Origin: ZC4RG29 sp036563875
GTDB taxonomy: Bacteria; Bacteroidota; Bacteroidia; Cytophagales; Cyclobacteriaceae
Direction of reading: 5' to 3'
Assembly: GCA_036563875.1 (NCBI GenBank)
Contig: DATCLO010000072.1
Location: 1-60,676 of the forward strand
DNA: 60,676 bases
A model generated the notes under the pieces. The model was not told the origin of the DNA. It did not search any database and worked only from the letters and a program-made list of their open reading frames with translations. Of the stretch, positions 26,537-34,377 are shown piece by piece (the first letter of the stretch is position 1; each line of letters starts with the position of its first letter). Position numbers and translations under genes: made by a program.

Positions 26537-27325
26537 ATGAGCAAACCTTTAATCCTGGTCTCCAACGACGATGGAATAACGGCCAAGGGGATTCGAACCC
26601 TTGTTGACATCATGAAAGGCATCGGAGATGTCGTGGTTGTGGCACCTGATGGTCCACAGTCGGGCATGGGGCATGCAATCACGGTAGGAGAGACCTTGCG
26701 ACTTGAGGAGACAACCATCTTCGACGGCGTGCGTGCATTTGAATGTTCCGGTACGCCAGCAGACTGTGTAAAGATCGCTAGGCATTTTGTTCTGAAGGGC
26801 GAGTCGCGCCAACCCGATATCGTTGTGAGTGGCATTAACCACGGCAGCAACACGTCGATCAGTGTGTTGTATTCAGGTACAATGTCGGCCGCTATCGAAG
26901 GGGCAATTGAAGGGACGCCAGCGATAGGATTTTCGTTGTGTGACTACTCCCATAACGCCGATTTTTCACACGTTGAGCCATACGTCGAAAGAATAACAAG
27001 ACAAGTGTTGGAGCGGGGGCTGCCAAAGGGCGTGGCATTAAATGTGAACTTTCCGCCAAAGCGCCATGAGAATATCAAGGGTATTCGGATATGTCGACAA
27101 TCGAACGCCAAGTGGGTAGAAGATTTCGATCAGCGTTTCGATCCCAATGGTCGCAGGTATTTCTGGATGGCCGGTAACTTTGTGAACTTCGATAAGGGCG
27201 AAGACAACGATGAATGGGCCATCGCCAACAACTATGTCTCTGTCGTACCAGTTCAATTCGATCTCACCGCGCACGAGGCCATCGCAAGGCTGAACGAGGA
27301 GTGGGATATTTTGGGAGAGTCTTAG
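26537..27325 (+). CDS. surE: 5'/3'-nucleotidase SurE
   Basis: A 262-residue metal-dependent nucleotidase that removes phosphate from nucleoside monophosphates. Metal ligands in ILVSNDDGITAKGI (about 6-19), GPQSGMGHAIT phosphate site near 40-50, VSGINHGSNTSISVLYSGTMSAAIEG near 97-122 are intact. Nine bp after the secreted unknown gene and probably the last gene of the ribBA operon. Length is typical. Confidence 0.95.
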   Translation: MSKPLILVSNDDGITAKGIRTLVDIMKGIGDVVVVAPDGPQSGMGHAITVGETLRLEETTIFDGVRAFECSGTPADCVKIARHFVLKGESRQPDIVVSGINHGSNTSISVLYSGTMSAAIEGAIEGTPAIGFSLCDYSHNADFSHVEPYVERITRQVLERGLPKGVALNVNFPPKRHENIKGIRICRQSNAKWVEDFDQRFDPNGRRYFWMAGNFVNFDKGEDNDEWAIANNYVSVVPVQFDLTAHEAIARLNEEWDILGES

Positions 27326-27337
27326 CGATTTTTTTCC

Positions 27338-27356
27338 TCACCACGGAGACACAGAG
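27338..27356. repeat. Single arm of the CACAGAG-type hairpin
   Basis: TCACCACGGAGACACAGAG, matching the left arm of the hairpin at 5046-5064 at 17 of 19 positions, just after surE. No paired right arm follows, so this is a decayed or incomplete copy. Confidence 0.6.
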
Positions 27357-27523
27357 GGGCACTGACGGACGCTGGAACAGTTGGGTGCAAACCTTTCCCA
27401 CCACCACATCCCACTACGGTAACGCTTTCACCTGAACGCAGAATCCGTCTGTTGGAACTCGCCGTGCAGCACAGGATGTGGGCCGGCATGTGCGAGCGAA
27501 GGATCTCCAAAACCAAGGTTAAA

Positions 27524-27535
27524 TGTTAATATTAC
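27524..27535 (+). promoter_or_regulatory. Candidate operator upstream of araB
   Basis: TGTTAATATTAC, 54 bp before the araB start. It matches TGGTAATTTCAC before the GntR gene (31645-31656) at 9 of 12 positions, consensus TGkTAATwTyAC. Proposed binding site for the AraR-like regulator; only two sites are seen. Confidence 0.35.
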
Positions 27536-27589
27536 ACGTATTCCAAAAAAATTGTACCTTACGCGCCAGCAACCAAACCAGGAATACGA

Positions 27590-29272
27590 ATGCCCTCCTT
27601 TGTTATTGGAGTCGACTTCGGGACGGATTCCGTTCGGACTGTAATTATTGACGCTTCCAACGGGACGGAGGTGGCCGCCTCAGTCTTTCACTACCCGCGA
27701 TGGCGCGACGGAAAATATTGCCGTCCCGACCAAAACCAGTTCAGACAACATCCGCTCGACTACCTCGAGGGCCTTGAGACTACCATTCGCAACTGCATCC
27801 GCCAAGCAGGGTCAGGGGTATCACAACACGTCAAAGGCATTTCCGTCGACACCACCGGCTCCACGCCAGTGGCAGTCGACCGAACCGGTACCCCACTGGC
27901 ATTGGATCCGCAGTTCGCCGAGAACCCGAACGCTATGTTCGTGCTCTGGAAAGATCACACGGCCACTGCCGAAGCGGCGGAAATCAACCGGCATGCTGCC
28001 AACCTGAACGCGCCTTACCTGAAATTCGTAGGAGGGATTTACTCTTCAGAATGGTTCTGGGCTAAACTGTTGCACGTCCTGCGCGTCGACGAAGCGGTGC
28101 GCAAGGCTTGCTACTCCTGGGTAGAACACTGCGACTGGATACCGTTCGTACTTACCGGCGGCAACGACGTCCATAAAATGAAACGCGGTGTGTGCTCTGC
28201 TGGTCATAAAGCATTATGGGCCGACGAATTCGGCGGACTTCCACCGGACGACTTCTTCTCATCGCTTGACCCGCTCCTCAAAGGATTTACGTCTCGTTTG
28301 TTCCGCGACACCTATACATCTGACCAGGCCGCCGGCCACCTATCACAGGAATGGGCACAACGCCTTGGACTCTCCACCGACGTCGTTGTAGGTGTCGGGG
28401 CCTTCGATGCACACATGGGCGCAGTAGGAGGACAGATCGAAGCGTACCACCTCAGTAAGGTAATGGGTACGTCAACGTGTGACATGCTGGTTGCGCCCAC
28501 AGAAGAGATGGAAGGCAAGCTGGTACGCGGCATCTGCGGCCAGGTAAACGGCTCAATCATTCCCGGCATGATCGGACTCGAAGCGGGACAGTCGGCCTTT
28601 GGCGATACTTATGCGTGGTTCAGAAACCTCTTGTCATGGCCACTCGATCATCTGCTCGATACCACTACCCTTATTAATGAGGAGCTTCGAAGAAAACTGA
28701 AAGAAGAGATTACCGGAACTATAATTGCAGGGCTAAGTCGTGAAGCTGCCGCATTACCTTTGGACGACGACGGAGAGTTGGCAGTAGACTGGCTGAATGG
28801 CCGGAGAACTCCTGATGCTGATCAAACCCTTAAAGGTGCAATAGCGGGACTGAAGCTTGGCAGCGATGCACCGAGGGTATTCCGGGCACTTGTAGAGGCT
28901 ACCTGTTTTGGTGCCCGTGCGATTGTAGATCGATTCCGTGACGAAGGTGTACCTGTCAAGGGACTTATTGGACTGGGCGGTGTTGCAAGGAAGTCGCCCT
29001 ACATCATGCAGGTAATGGCCGATGTGATGAACATGCCGATCCGCATCCATCGCTCGGAACAGACCTGTGCCGCGGGTGCTGCAATGTTTGCTGCTGTGGC
29101 CGCTGGATTGTATCCGCGTGTGGAAGATGCTATGAACGCCATGGGTCAGGGGTTTGACGCCGAATACAAGCCTGATAAATCGAAGACCGAACTGTATGAA
29201 AAGCGCTATAAGAAATACCAGGATTTCGGCGTGTGGCTGGAACGTAAGCGCTTACAACCCGATTTAGTGTAG
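27590..29272 (+). CDS. araB: Ribulokinase
   Basis: A 560-residue FGGY-family kinase that phosphorylates L-ribulose to L-ribulose-5-phosphate. N-terminal IGVDFGTDSVRTVIIDASNGTEVA and the GISVDTTGSTPVAVD segment bind phosphate and sugar; LFVLWKDHTA-type motif (MFVLWKDHTATAEAAEIN) is the ribulokinase signature; the second FGGY lobe has VKGLIGLGGVARKSPYIMQVMADV. Full length. First gene of araB-araD-araA with gaps of 3 and 17 bp. Confidence 0.95.
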   Translation: MPSFVIGVDFGTDSVRTVIIDASNGTEVAASVFHYPRWRDGKYCRPDQNQFRQHPLDYLEGLETTIRNCIRQAGSGVSQHVKGISVDTTGSTPVAVDRTGTPLALDPQFAENPNAMFVLWKDHTATAEAAEINRHAANLNAPYLKFVGGIYSSEWFWAKLLHVLRVDEAVRKACYSWVEHCDWIPFVLTGGNDVHKMKRGVCSAGHKALWADEFGGLPPDDFFSSLDPLLKGFTSRLFRDTYTSDQAAGHLSQEWAQRLGLSTDVVVGVGAFDAHMGAVGGQIEAYHLSKVMGTSTCDMLVAPTEEMEGKLVRGICGQVNGSIIPGMIGLEAGQSAFGDTYAWFRNLLSWPLDHLLDTTTLINEELRRKLKEEITGTIIAGLSREAAALPLDDDGELAVDWLNGRRTPDADQTLKGAIAGLKLGSDAPRVFRALVEATCFGARAIVDRFRDEGVPVKGLIGLGGVARKSPYIMQVMADVMNMPIRIHRSEQTCAAGAAMFAAVAAGLYPRVEDAMNAMGQGFDAEYKPDKSKTELYEKRYKKYQDFGVWLERKRLQPDLV

Positions 29273-29275
29273 TGC

Positions 29276-29974
29276 ATGTCGAAATTCGATCACATCAGAG
29301 AGGCGGCATACAAAGCCAACGTTGATCTTCAGCGTCTGGGCCTCGTCATTCACACGTTCGGAAATGTAAGTGCAGCCGACCGCAACCTCGGCGTCTTTGC
29401 AATAAAACCCAGCGGTGTGCCATATGATCTGCTTACACCCGCAGGGATGGTGATTGTCGATTTCGACGGAGCCAAGGTGGAAGGAGAACTGCGACCCTCA
29501 TCCGACACGCTCACCCATGCCGTGTTATACAAACATTGGGATGGCATTGGCGGTATTGCGCATACCCATTCAACATACGCAACCAGCTGGGCGCAGGCGT
29601 TGCGCGACATTCCGCTGTACGGAACAACGCACGCCGACCATTGCACGCACGATATTCCGTGCGCTGCACCCATGGCTGACGAAATGATTCGCGGTAACTA
29701 TGAGTACCAGACTGGGTTCCAGATTCTGCAGTGCTTCGAGGAACGACGGCTGGATTATCGTGAAGTGGAAATGATCCTTGTAGGTAGTCACGCGCCTTTC
29801 ACCTGGGGCGCAACGGCAGAGAAAGCTGTCTACAACAGTTCCATACTGGAGGAGATTGCAAGGATGGCGTACCTCACACAGAAGATCAATCCTCATGCGG
29901 CGCGAATGAAGGACGCCCTGATCAGAAAACATTATGAACGAAAGCACGGTCCGGATGCCTACTACGGCAACTGA
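29276..29974 (+). CDS. araD: L-ribulose-5-phosphate 4-epimerase
   Basis: A 232-residue class II aldolase-fold enzyme converting L-ribulose-5-phosphate to D-xylulose-5-phosphate. The zinc-binding histidines are in IAHTHSTYATSWAQA (about 93-107), and GTTHADHCTHDIPCA (about 118-132) is the AraD signature; a third His lies in LVGSHAPFTWG. FGNVSAADR near 25-33 binds phosphate. Three bp behind araB. Confidence 0.95.
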   Translation: MSKFDHIREAAYKANVDLQRLGLVIHTFGNVSAADRNLGVFAIKPSGVPYDLLTPAGMVIVDFDGAKVEGELRPSSDTLTHAVLYKHWDGIGGIAHTHSTYATSWAQALRDIPLYGTTHADHCTHDIPCAAPMADEMIRGNYEYQTGFQILQCFEERRLDYREVEMILVGSHAPFTWGATAEKAVYNSSILEEIARMAYLTQKINPHAARMKDALIRKHYERKHGPDAYYGN

Positions 29975-29991
29975 CCGTAAAACGATATAGA

Positions 29992-31485
29992 ATGACCGAC
30001 CTCAAGAACCCCGAAGCCTGGTTTATTACGGGCAGCCAATTTCTGTATGGCGAAGAAACTTTGAAACAGGTAGCCGAACACGCACGGCAGATAGCTTCGT
30101 CGCTCAATGATGTCAAAAGCTTTCCCGTACGAATAGTTTTTAAGCCGGTGCTGAAAACGCCGGAAGAGATAACGTCGCTGTGCCGCGAAGCAAACAACAC
30201 GGATAATTGTGTAGGGCTGGTGGCCTGGATGCACACCTTCTCTCCGGCGAAGATGTGGATTGGTGGACTTAAGATACTCAGCAAGCCACTCCTTCATCTG
30301 CACACGCAGTTTAATCGCGAAATTCCATGGAAGACCATCGACATGGACTTTATGAACCTGAACCAGAGCGCCCATGGCGATCGCGAGTTCGGTTTCATAA
30401 TGTCTCGCATGCGACTTCGTCGCAAAGTGGTTGTCGGTCATTGGCAAGATCCCGCGGTTCACACACGCATGGAAGCGTGGCTGCGCGCGGCGCTGGCGTG
30501 GAGCGACTGGCAGGGAGGGCGTTACTGCAGGTTCGGTGATAACATGCGGCAGGTAGCAGTCACCGAAGGCGACAAAGTAGAAGCAGAGATCAGATTCGGG
30601 TATGCCGTCAATGGTTATGGTGTAGGTGATCTCGTTGCTGCGATCACCGATGTGGCTGATAAGGAAGTCGACACCCTGGTGGCTGAGTATCAGGATCGAT
30701 ATGCGGTCGCACCTGAACTCCAGAAAGGTGGTACGCGTCATGCGTCACTGCGCGAAGCGGCGCGGATCGAAGCAGGACTTCGTCAGTTTCTCAAGGCGGG
30801 CAATTTCAAAGGCTTTACGGATACGTTCGAAGACTTGCACGGCCTTCCTCAATTGCCGGGCATCGCCGTACAGCGGTTGATGGAGGAAGGGTACGGGTTC
30901 GGTGCTGAGGGTGACTGGAAGACGGCGGCGCTGGTGCGCGCGATGAAGGTGATGGCCACCGGTCTGAAAGGTGGAAATTCCTTCATGGAGGACTACACGT
31001 ATCATTTTGATGGCACGGGTTCGATGGTGCTCGGGGCTCATATGCTGGAGATTTGTCCTTCCATCGCTTCGGGTAAACCTTCATGCGAGATTCATCCCCT
31101 GGGAATTGGTGGCAAGGCAGATCCGGTACGCCTGGTTTTCGGAAGCGGTGCGGGACCTGCACTCAACGCGTCGATAATTGACATGGGCAACCGCTTCCGT
31201 CTCCTCGTCAATGAAGTGGAGGCGGTCGAGCCTAAGCACGATCTGCCGAAACTTCCCGTTGCACGCGTCCTTTGGAAACCCATGCCTGACATGAACACCG
31301 GATGCGCTGCCTGGATCCTCGCCGGCGGTGCACATCATACATGCTACTCTCAGAATCTAACCTCAGAACACCTCGAAGATTTTGCCGAAATCGCTGGGGT
31401 TGAATTCGTGAAAATCGACAGGAACACATCGCTCTACCAGTTCAGGAACGAATTGCGGTGGAACGAGGTCTATTGGAACAACTAA
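29992..31485 (+). CDS. araA: L-arabinose isomerase
   Basis: A 497-residue isomerase converting L-arabinose to L-ribulose with Mn2+. Recognised by the opening WFITGSQFLYGEETL, LLHLHTQFNREIPW near 103-116, MDFMNLNQSAHGDREFGFI, and the metal-site segment NSFMEDYTYHFDGTGSMVLGAHMLEICPS at about 335-362. Length and spacing are typical. Last gene of the ara operon; the CTATGTG hairpin (copy B) follows within 16 bp and might stop transcription. Confidence 0.96.
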   Translation: MTDLKNPEAWFITGSQFLYGEETLKQVAEHARQIASSLNDVKSFPVRIVFKPVLKTPEEITSLCREANNTDNCVGLVAWMHTFSPAKMWIGGLKILSKPLLHLHTQFNREIPWKTIDMDFMNLNQSAHGDREFGFIMSRMRLRRKVVVGHWQDPAVHTRMEAWLRAALAWSDWQGGRYCRFGDNMRQVAVTEGDKVEAEIRFGYAVNGYGVGDLVAAITDVADKEVDTLVAEYQDRYAVAPELQKGGTRHASLREAARIEAGLRQFLKAGNFKGFTDTFEDLHGLPQLPGIAVQRLMEEGYGFGAEGDWKTAALVRAMKVMATGLKGGNSFMEDYTYHFDGTGSMVLGAHMLEICPSIASGKPSCEIHPLGIGGKADPVRLVFGSGAGPALNASIIDMGNRFRLLVNEVEAVEPKHDLPKLPVARVLWKPMPDMNTGCAAWILAGGAHHTCYSQNLTSEHLEDFAEIAGVEFVKIDRNTSLYQFRNELRWNEVYWNN

Positions 31486-31500
31486 ATCAATTCCCATCGC

Positions 31501-31604
31501 CTGTATGTGTTCTATGTGAAATCCTATGTGCCCTATGTGGTTCAAAGGCCTTTCTAATTTTTGGAACCACATAGGGCACATAGGATTTCACATAGACCAC
31601 ATAG
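31501..31604. repeat. CTATGTG iterated-word hairpin, copy B (perfect 33-bp arms)
   Basis: The best-preserved copy. Arms 31511-31543 and 31564-31596 are perfect 33-bp inverted repeats, each with three CTATGTG words and ending in CTATGTGGTTC next to a 20-nt loop. It lies between araA and the GntR gene, both on the plus strand. Identity between the arms is greater than between this copy and any other copy, a sign that the arms are kept matched. Confidence 0.95.
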
Positions 31605-31644
31605 ATTACCGTCCGGAAGGATCAACAGTCCACTAGTAAAGCGT

Positions 31645-31656
31645 TGGTAATTTCAC
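31645..31656 (+). promoter_or_regulatory. Candidate operator upstream of the GntR gene
   Basis: TGGTAATTTCAC 16 bp before the ATG, inside a direct repeat TTGGTAA (31644-31650 and 31661-31667). It resembles the site before araB (27524-27535). The position would allow autoregulation. Confidence 0.35.
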
Positions 31657-31671
31657 TACTTTGGTAACCCT

Positions 31672-32715
31672 ATGGAAAGCCTGAAGCTATTGCGGATTGA
31701 CAGCGACTCGCGGATGCCGAAATACCGCCAGATTGTGAACTCAATCCTGGAGGAGATCGAAAAGGGAAGCCTGAAGGTCGGCATGCGGATACCTTCGATT
31801 AATGAGATTTCAGAAGAATACTATCTGTCACGGGATACTGTCGAAAAGGCATACAATTTCCTGAAGGAAAAAAAGATCATCGTCTCGGCAAAGGGCAAGG
31901 GTTATTACGTCGCGCGTGCGGTGGAGGCTTCCGGCCTCTCCGTGCTCTTCCTGATGAATAAACTCAGTTCATACAAGTTGCGGATATACAACGCGTTTGT
32001 CGGGAGTCTTGGCTCGCGCACGCGTGTCGACTTAAAGGTGTACCACTGCGATCCCAAGGTATTTCTGAGCGAACTGGAGGAGTCGCGTGGTGCATACGAC
32101 TATTACGTCATCATGCCGCATTTCAAGGATGAACATCTCAGCCACCGCACGGTTACTCCTGAGGTGCTCGAAGCTCTGCGCACACTTCCGGAAGAAAAGG
32201 TGATCTACATAGACAACATGGTTCCCGACCTGGAGGCGCGGTCTGCTGTCTATCAGGACTTCAGAATGGACATTTACGAAGCGCTGAGCGAGGCGAGCGA
32301 ATGCCTGCGTTCGTATCAGAAGCTGATCCTGGTGTATCCGCGCAAGGCGGTCTACCCATATCCTACACGAATACGCACCGGCTTTCAGCAATTTTGTGCG
32401 GATTATGATTTTCAGTTCGAGATTCTCGACCAGATCTACGCCGACATGGAATTGCAGTCGAAAGACGCCTACATCATCATCGAAGAGAACGACCTCGTGG
32501 CGCTTGTCAAGCAGATTCGCGATCGCAACCTGACAATGGGAAAGGATATTGGCGTGATCTCATACAACGATACACCCCTTAAGGACCTGCTGGGTATCAC
32601 CGTGATTTCTACGGATTTCGACGCGATGGGAGAGACGGCCGCCTATATGATCCAGTCGCGCAAACAGGAGGTGGTCAAGAACGCCTTCCATTTTATCAAC
32701 CGGGACAGCATCTGA
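31672..32715 (+). CDS. GntR-family regulator with periplasmic-binding-like domain (AraR-like)
   Basis: A 347-residue transcription regulator. Residues 1-75 form a GntR winged helix (PKYRQIVNSILEEIEKGSLKVGMRIPSINEISEEYYLSRDTVEKAY, split here across the HTH), and 80-347 resemble a LacI/ribose-binding effector domain (LSVLFLMNKLSSYKLRIYNAFVG ... VISYNDTPLKDLLGITVISTDFDAMG). This GntR-LacI architecture is that of Bacillus AraR. Placement directly behind araBDA suggests it senses L-arabinose, but it also precedes the permease/lut cluster and may control that instead. The inducer is inferred, not seen. Confidence 0.88.
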   Translation: MESLKLLRIDSDSRMPKYRQIVNSILEEIEKGSLKVGMRIPSINEISEEYYLSRDTVEKAYNFLKEKKIIVSAKGKGYYVARAVEASGLSVLFLMNKLSSYKLRIYNAFVGSLGSRTRVDLKVYHCDPKVFLSELEESRGAYDYYVIMPHFKDEHLSHRTVTPEVLEALRTLPEEKVIYIDNMVPDLEARSAVYQDFRMDIYEALSEASECLRSYQKLILVYPRKAVYPYPTRIRTGFQQFCADYDFQFEILDQIYADMELQSKDAYIIIEENDLVALVKQIRDRNLTMGKDIGVISYNDTPLKDLLGITVISTDFDAMGETAAYMIQSRKQEVVKNAFHFINRDSI

Positions 32716-32759
32716 ATTCCTCCCTGATAGTACAGGATAGCCCGTGTTACGGATGCGGG

Positions 32760-32767
32760 TATGTTTG
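32760..32767 (+). promoter_or_regulatory. -7 promoter box of the NCS1-like permease gene
   Basis: TATGTTTG, a perfect TAnnTTTG box, 26 bp before the ATG at 32794. The next bases read TGGTAAATTAGC, a weaker relative of the candidate GntR operator, overlapping the box. No TTTG at 19 nt upstream. Confidence 0.45.
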
Positions 32768-32793
32768 GTAAATTAGCGAACTGCCCCATACCT

Positions 32794-34209
32794 ATGGCAT
32801 CATTCGATAAGAAAAGTCTCGTTTCCAAACTTGACGCCGTCAATGAATACGAACGGGAGCCCGTTCCCGAAAGCAAGCTCAAAGGTTGGAAGAGTTTCAT
32901 AGGGACGTATGCCGGCGAACATACGGCCGGTACGGAGTTTGTTCTCGGCCCACTCTTCGTGGCTCACGGTGTAGCAGCGTCTGATCTCTTTTTGGGGCTG
33001 TTGATTGGTAACCTTCTCGCTGTATTGAGTTGGGCGTATCTCACGGCAAAAATTTCAATAAAAAAGCGTGTGACCCTCTACTATCAGCTTGAGAAAATAG
33101 GAGGGAAGAACTTCGCGCTTGGGTACAACCTCGTTAACGCAGGACTGTTTTGTTTTCTTGCTGGATCGATGATCGCTGTCAGCGCTACCGCGGTAGGAAT
33201 ACCATTCGATCTTCCAATGCCGACACTTAACGACATCTATCCCAATAGCATAGGATGGGTTATTACAGTGCTTGTTGTAGGGACAATCACCACGCTGGTT
33301 GCCATGTTCGGCTTCGACCAGGTAGCGCGCTTCGCTAATCTCGCTGCACCGTGGATGATAATGATCTTCATCGCCGCTGCGATCGCTGTTCTTCCACAGC
33401 TTGGCGTCACCTCGCTTGCCGACTTTTGGCCTGTAGCAGAAAGCAAGATATGGAATGGGGTGCCTCTCGAAGGTCAAAGCAAATTTACTTTCTGGCATGT
33501 GACATTCTTCGCATGGTTCTGCAACATGGCCATGCACATTGGTATGGCTGATATGTCGCTGCTCCGCTATGCAAAGAAATGGCAGTATGGCTTTGCATCA
33601 TCCGCGGGTATGATACTGGGCCACTATATTGCCTGGGTTGCATCGGGAATACTATACGCGCTTTTTTTACAGCAGTCGGCTAACAGTACCGAATTTGCAC
33701 CAGGACCTGTAGCCTACAACGCTGCCGGCATCGCAGGTGCACTTTGTGTAATTATTGCCGGGTGGACGACAGCCAACCCCACGCTGTACCGGGCCGGACT
33801 TGCCATTCAGGCGATCAATGCAAAGTGGAAGACCTGGAAGGTGACGCTTGTTGTGGGATTGGTGACAACGATTGCTGCGATGTTCCCCGCGCTCGTCATG
33901 AAGTTGCTTGAATTTGTTGCGCTCTATGGACTTATCCTTATGCCGGCCGGTGCAGTAATTTTTGCGGACGTCTACTTTCTTCCCAGGCTTGGCCTTCAGG
34001 AGGAATACGCAGAACGGGCGGGCATCCGCTTCAATACTGCAGCTGCGGCTACATGGATACTGACGCTCTTGATCTGTCTTTGGCTGAACCTGAGTTTCGG
34101 TATCGAGATTTTCTTTGTCGGTTTACCAGGTTGGTTTATCGCCGTCGTCCTATATGTAATAGTGAGTAAGGTAGTTCAACGACGTCCTGCACAAATAACG
34201 AGCCTATGA
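32794..34209 (+). CDS. NCS1-like (purine-cytosine permease family) transporter
   Basis: About 471 residues from ATG 32794 (MASFDKKSLVSKL); an in-frame ATG at 32761 lies on the probable promoter. Roughly twelve hydrophobic helices, with the NCS1-type opening GTEFVLGPLFVAHGVAASDLFLGLLIGNLLAVLSW and FGFDQVARFANLAAPWMI in the middle. The family takes up nucleobases, allantoin or related compounds by cation symport, but the substrate of this branch is not known. It starts a run with four downstream genes (ATGA overlap with the next), so its substrate is likely what the LUD/Ldh enzymes process. Confidence 0.8.
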   Translation: MASFDKKSLVSKLDAVNEYEREPVPESKLKGWKSFIGTYAGEHTAGTEFVLGPLFVAHGVAASDLFLGLLIGNLLAVLSWAYLTAKISIKKRVTLYYQLEKIGGKNFALGYNLVNAGLFCFLAGSMIAVSATAVGIPFDLPMPTLNDIYPNSIGWVITVLVVGTITTLVAMFGFDQVARFANLAAPWMIMIFIAAAIAVLPQLGVTSLADFWPVAESKIWNGVPLEGQSKFTFWHVTFFAWFCNMAMHIGMADMSLLRYAKKWQYGFASSAGMILGHYIAWVASGILYALFLQQSANSTEFAPGPVAYNAAGIAGALCVIIAGWTTANPTLYRAGLAIQAINAKWKTWKVTLVVGLVTTIAAMFPALVMKLLEFVALYGLILMPAGAVIFADVYFLPRLGLQEEYAERAGIRFNTAAAATWILTLLICLWLNLSFGIEIFFVGLPGWFIAVVLYVIVSKVVQRRPAQITSL

Positions 34210-34373
34210 AATCCAGGGTATTAATGATATTATCCTTCATCTTCCTGGCGATGACCATCGTGCCGGCGTTTCTTGTATTTGCGCAGGTGATGAGTATGAG
34301 TCAGAACAAGACGCTCATGTTCATTGGCACAGTGGGCTGGTTTGTCACAGCGCCGTTCTGGATGAAGAAATGA
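34206..34373 (+). CDS. 55-aa two-helix membrane protein
   Basis: A tiny gene coupled by ATGA overlap to the permease gene and ending 4 bp before the LutB-like gene. Sequence starts MKSRVLMILSFIFLAMTIVP and has two hydrophobic segments (about 4-27 and 38-53), ending in PFWMKK. Tight coupling on both sides and clean reading frame support a real gene. It could be a small accessory subunit of the transporter. No known family recognised. Confidence 0.75.
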   Translation: MKSRVLMILSFIFLAMTIVPAFLVFAQVMSMSQNKTLMFIGTVGWFVTAPFWMKK

Positions 34374-34377
34374 CCTG

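Noticed and set aside
27326..27589. A small gene between surE and araB
   Set aside because: Only short frames, overlapping a decayed repeat arm and the likely araB control region.
29962..30741. A 259-codon minus-strand frame within araA
   Set aside because: Opposite strand of an unambiguous araA.
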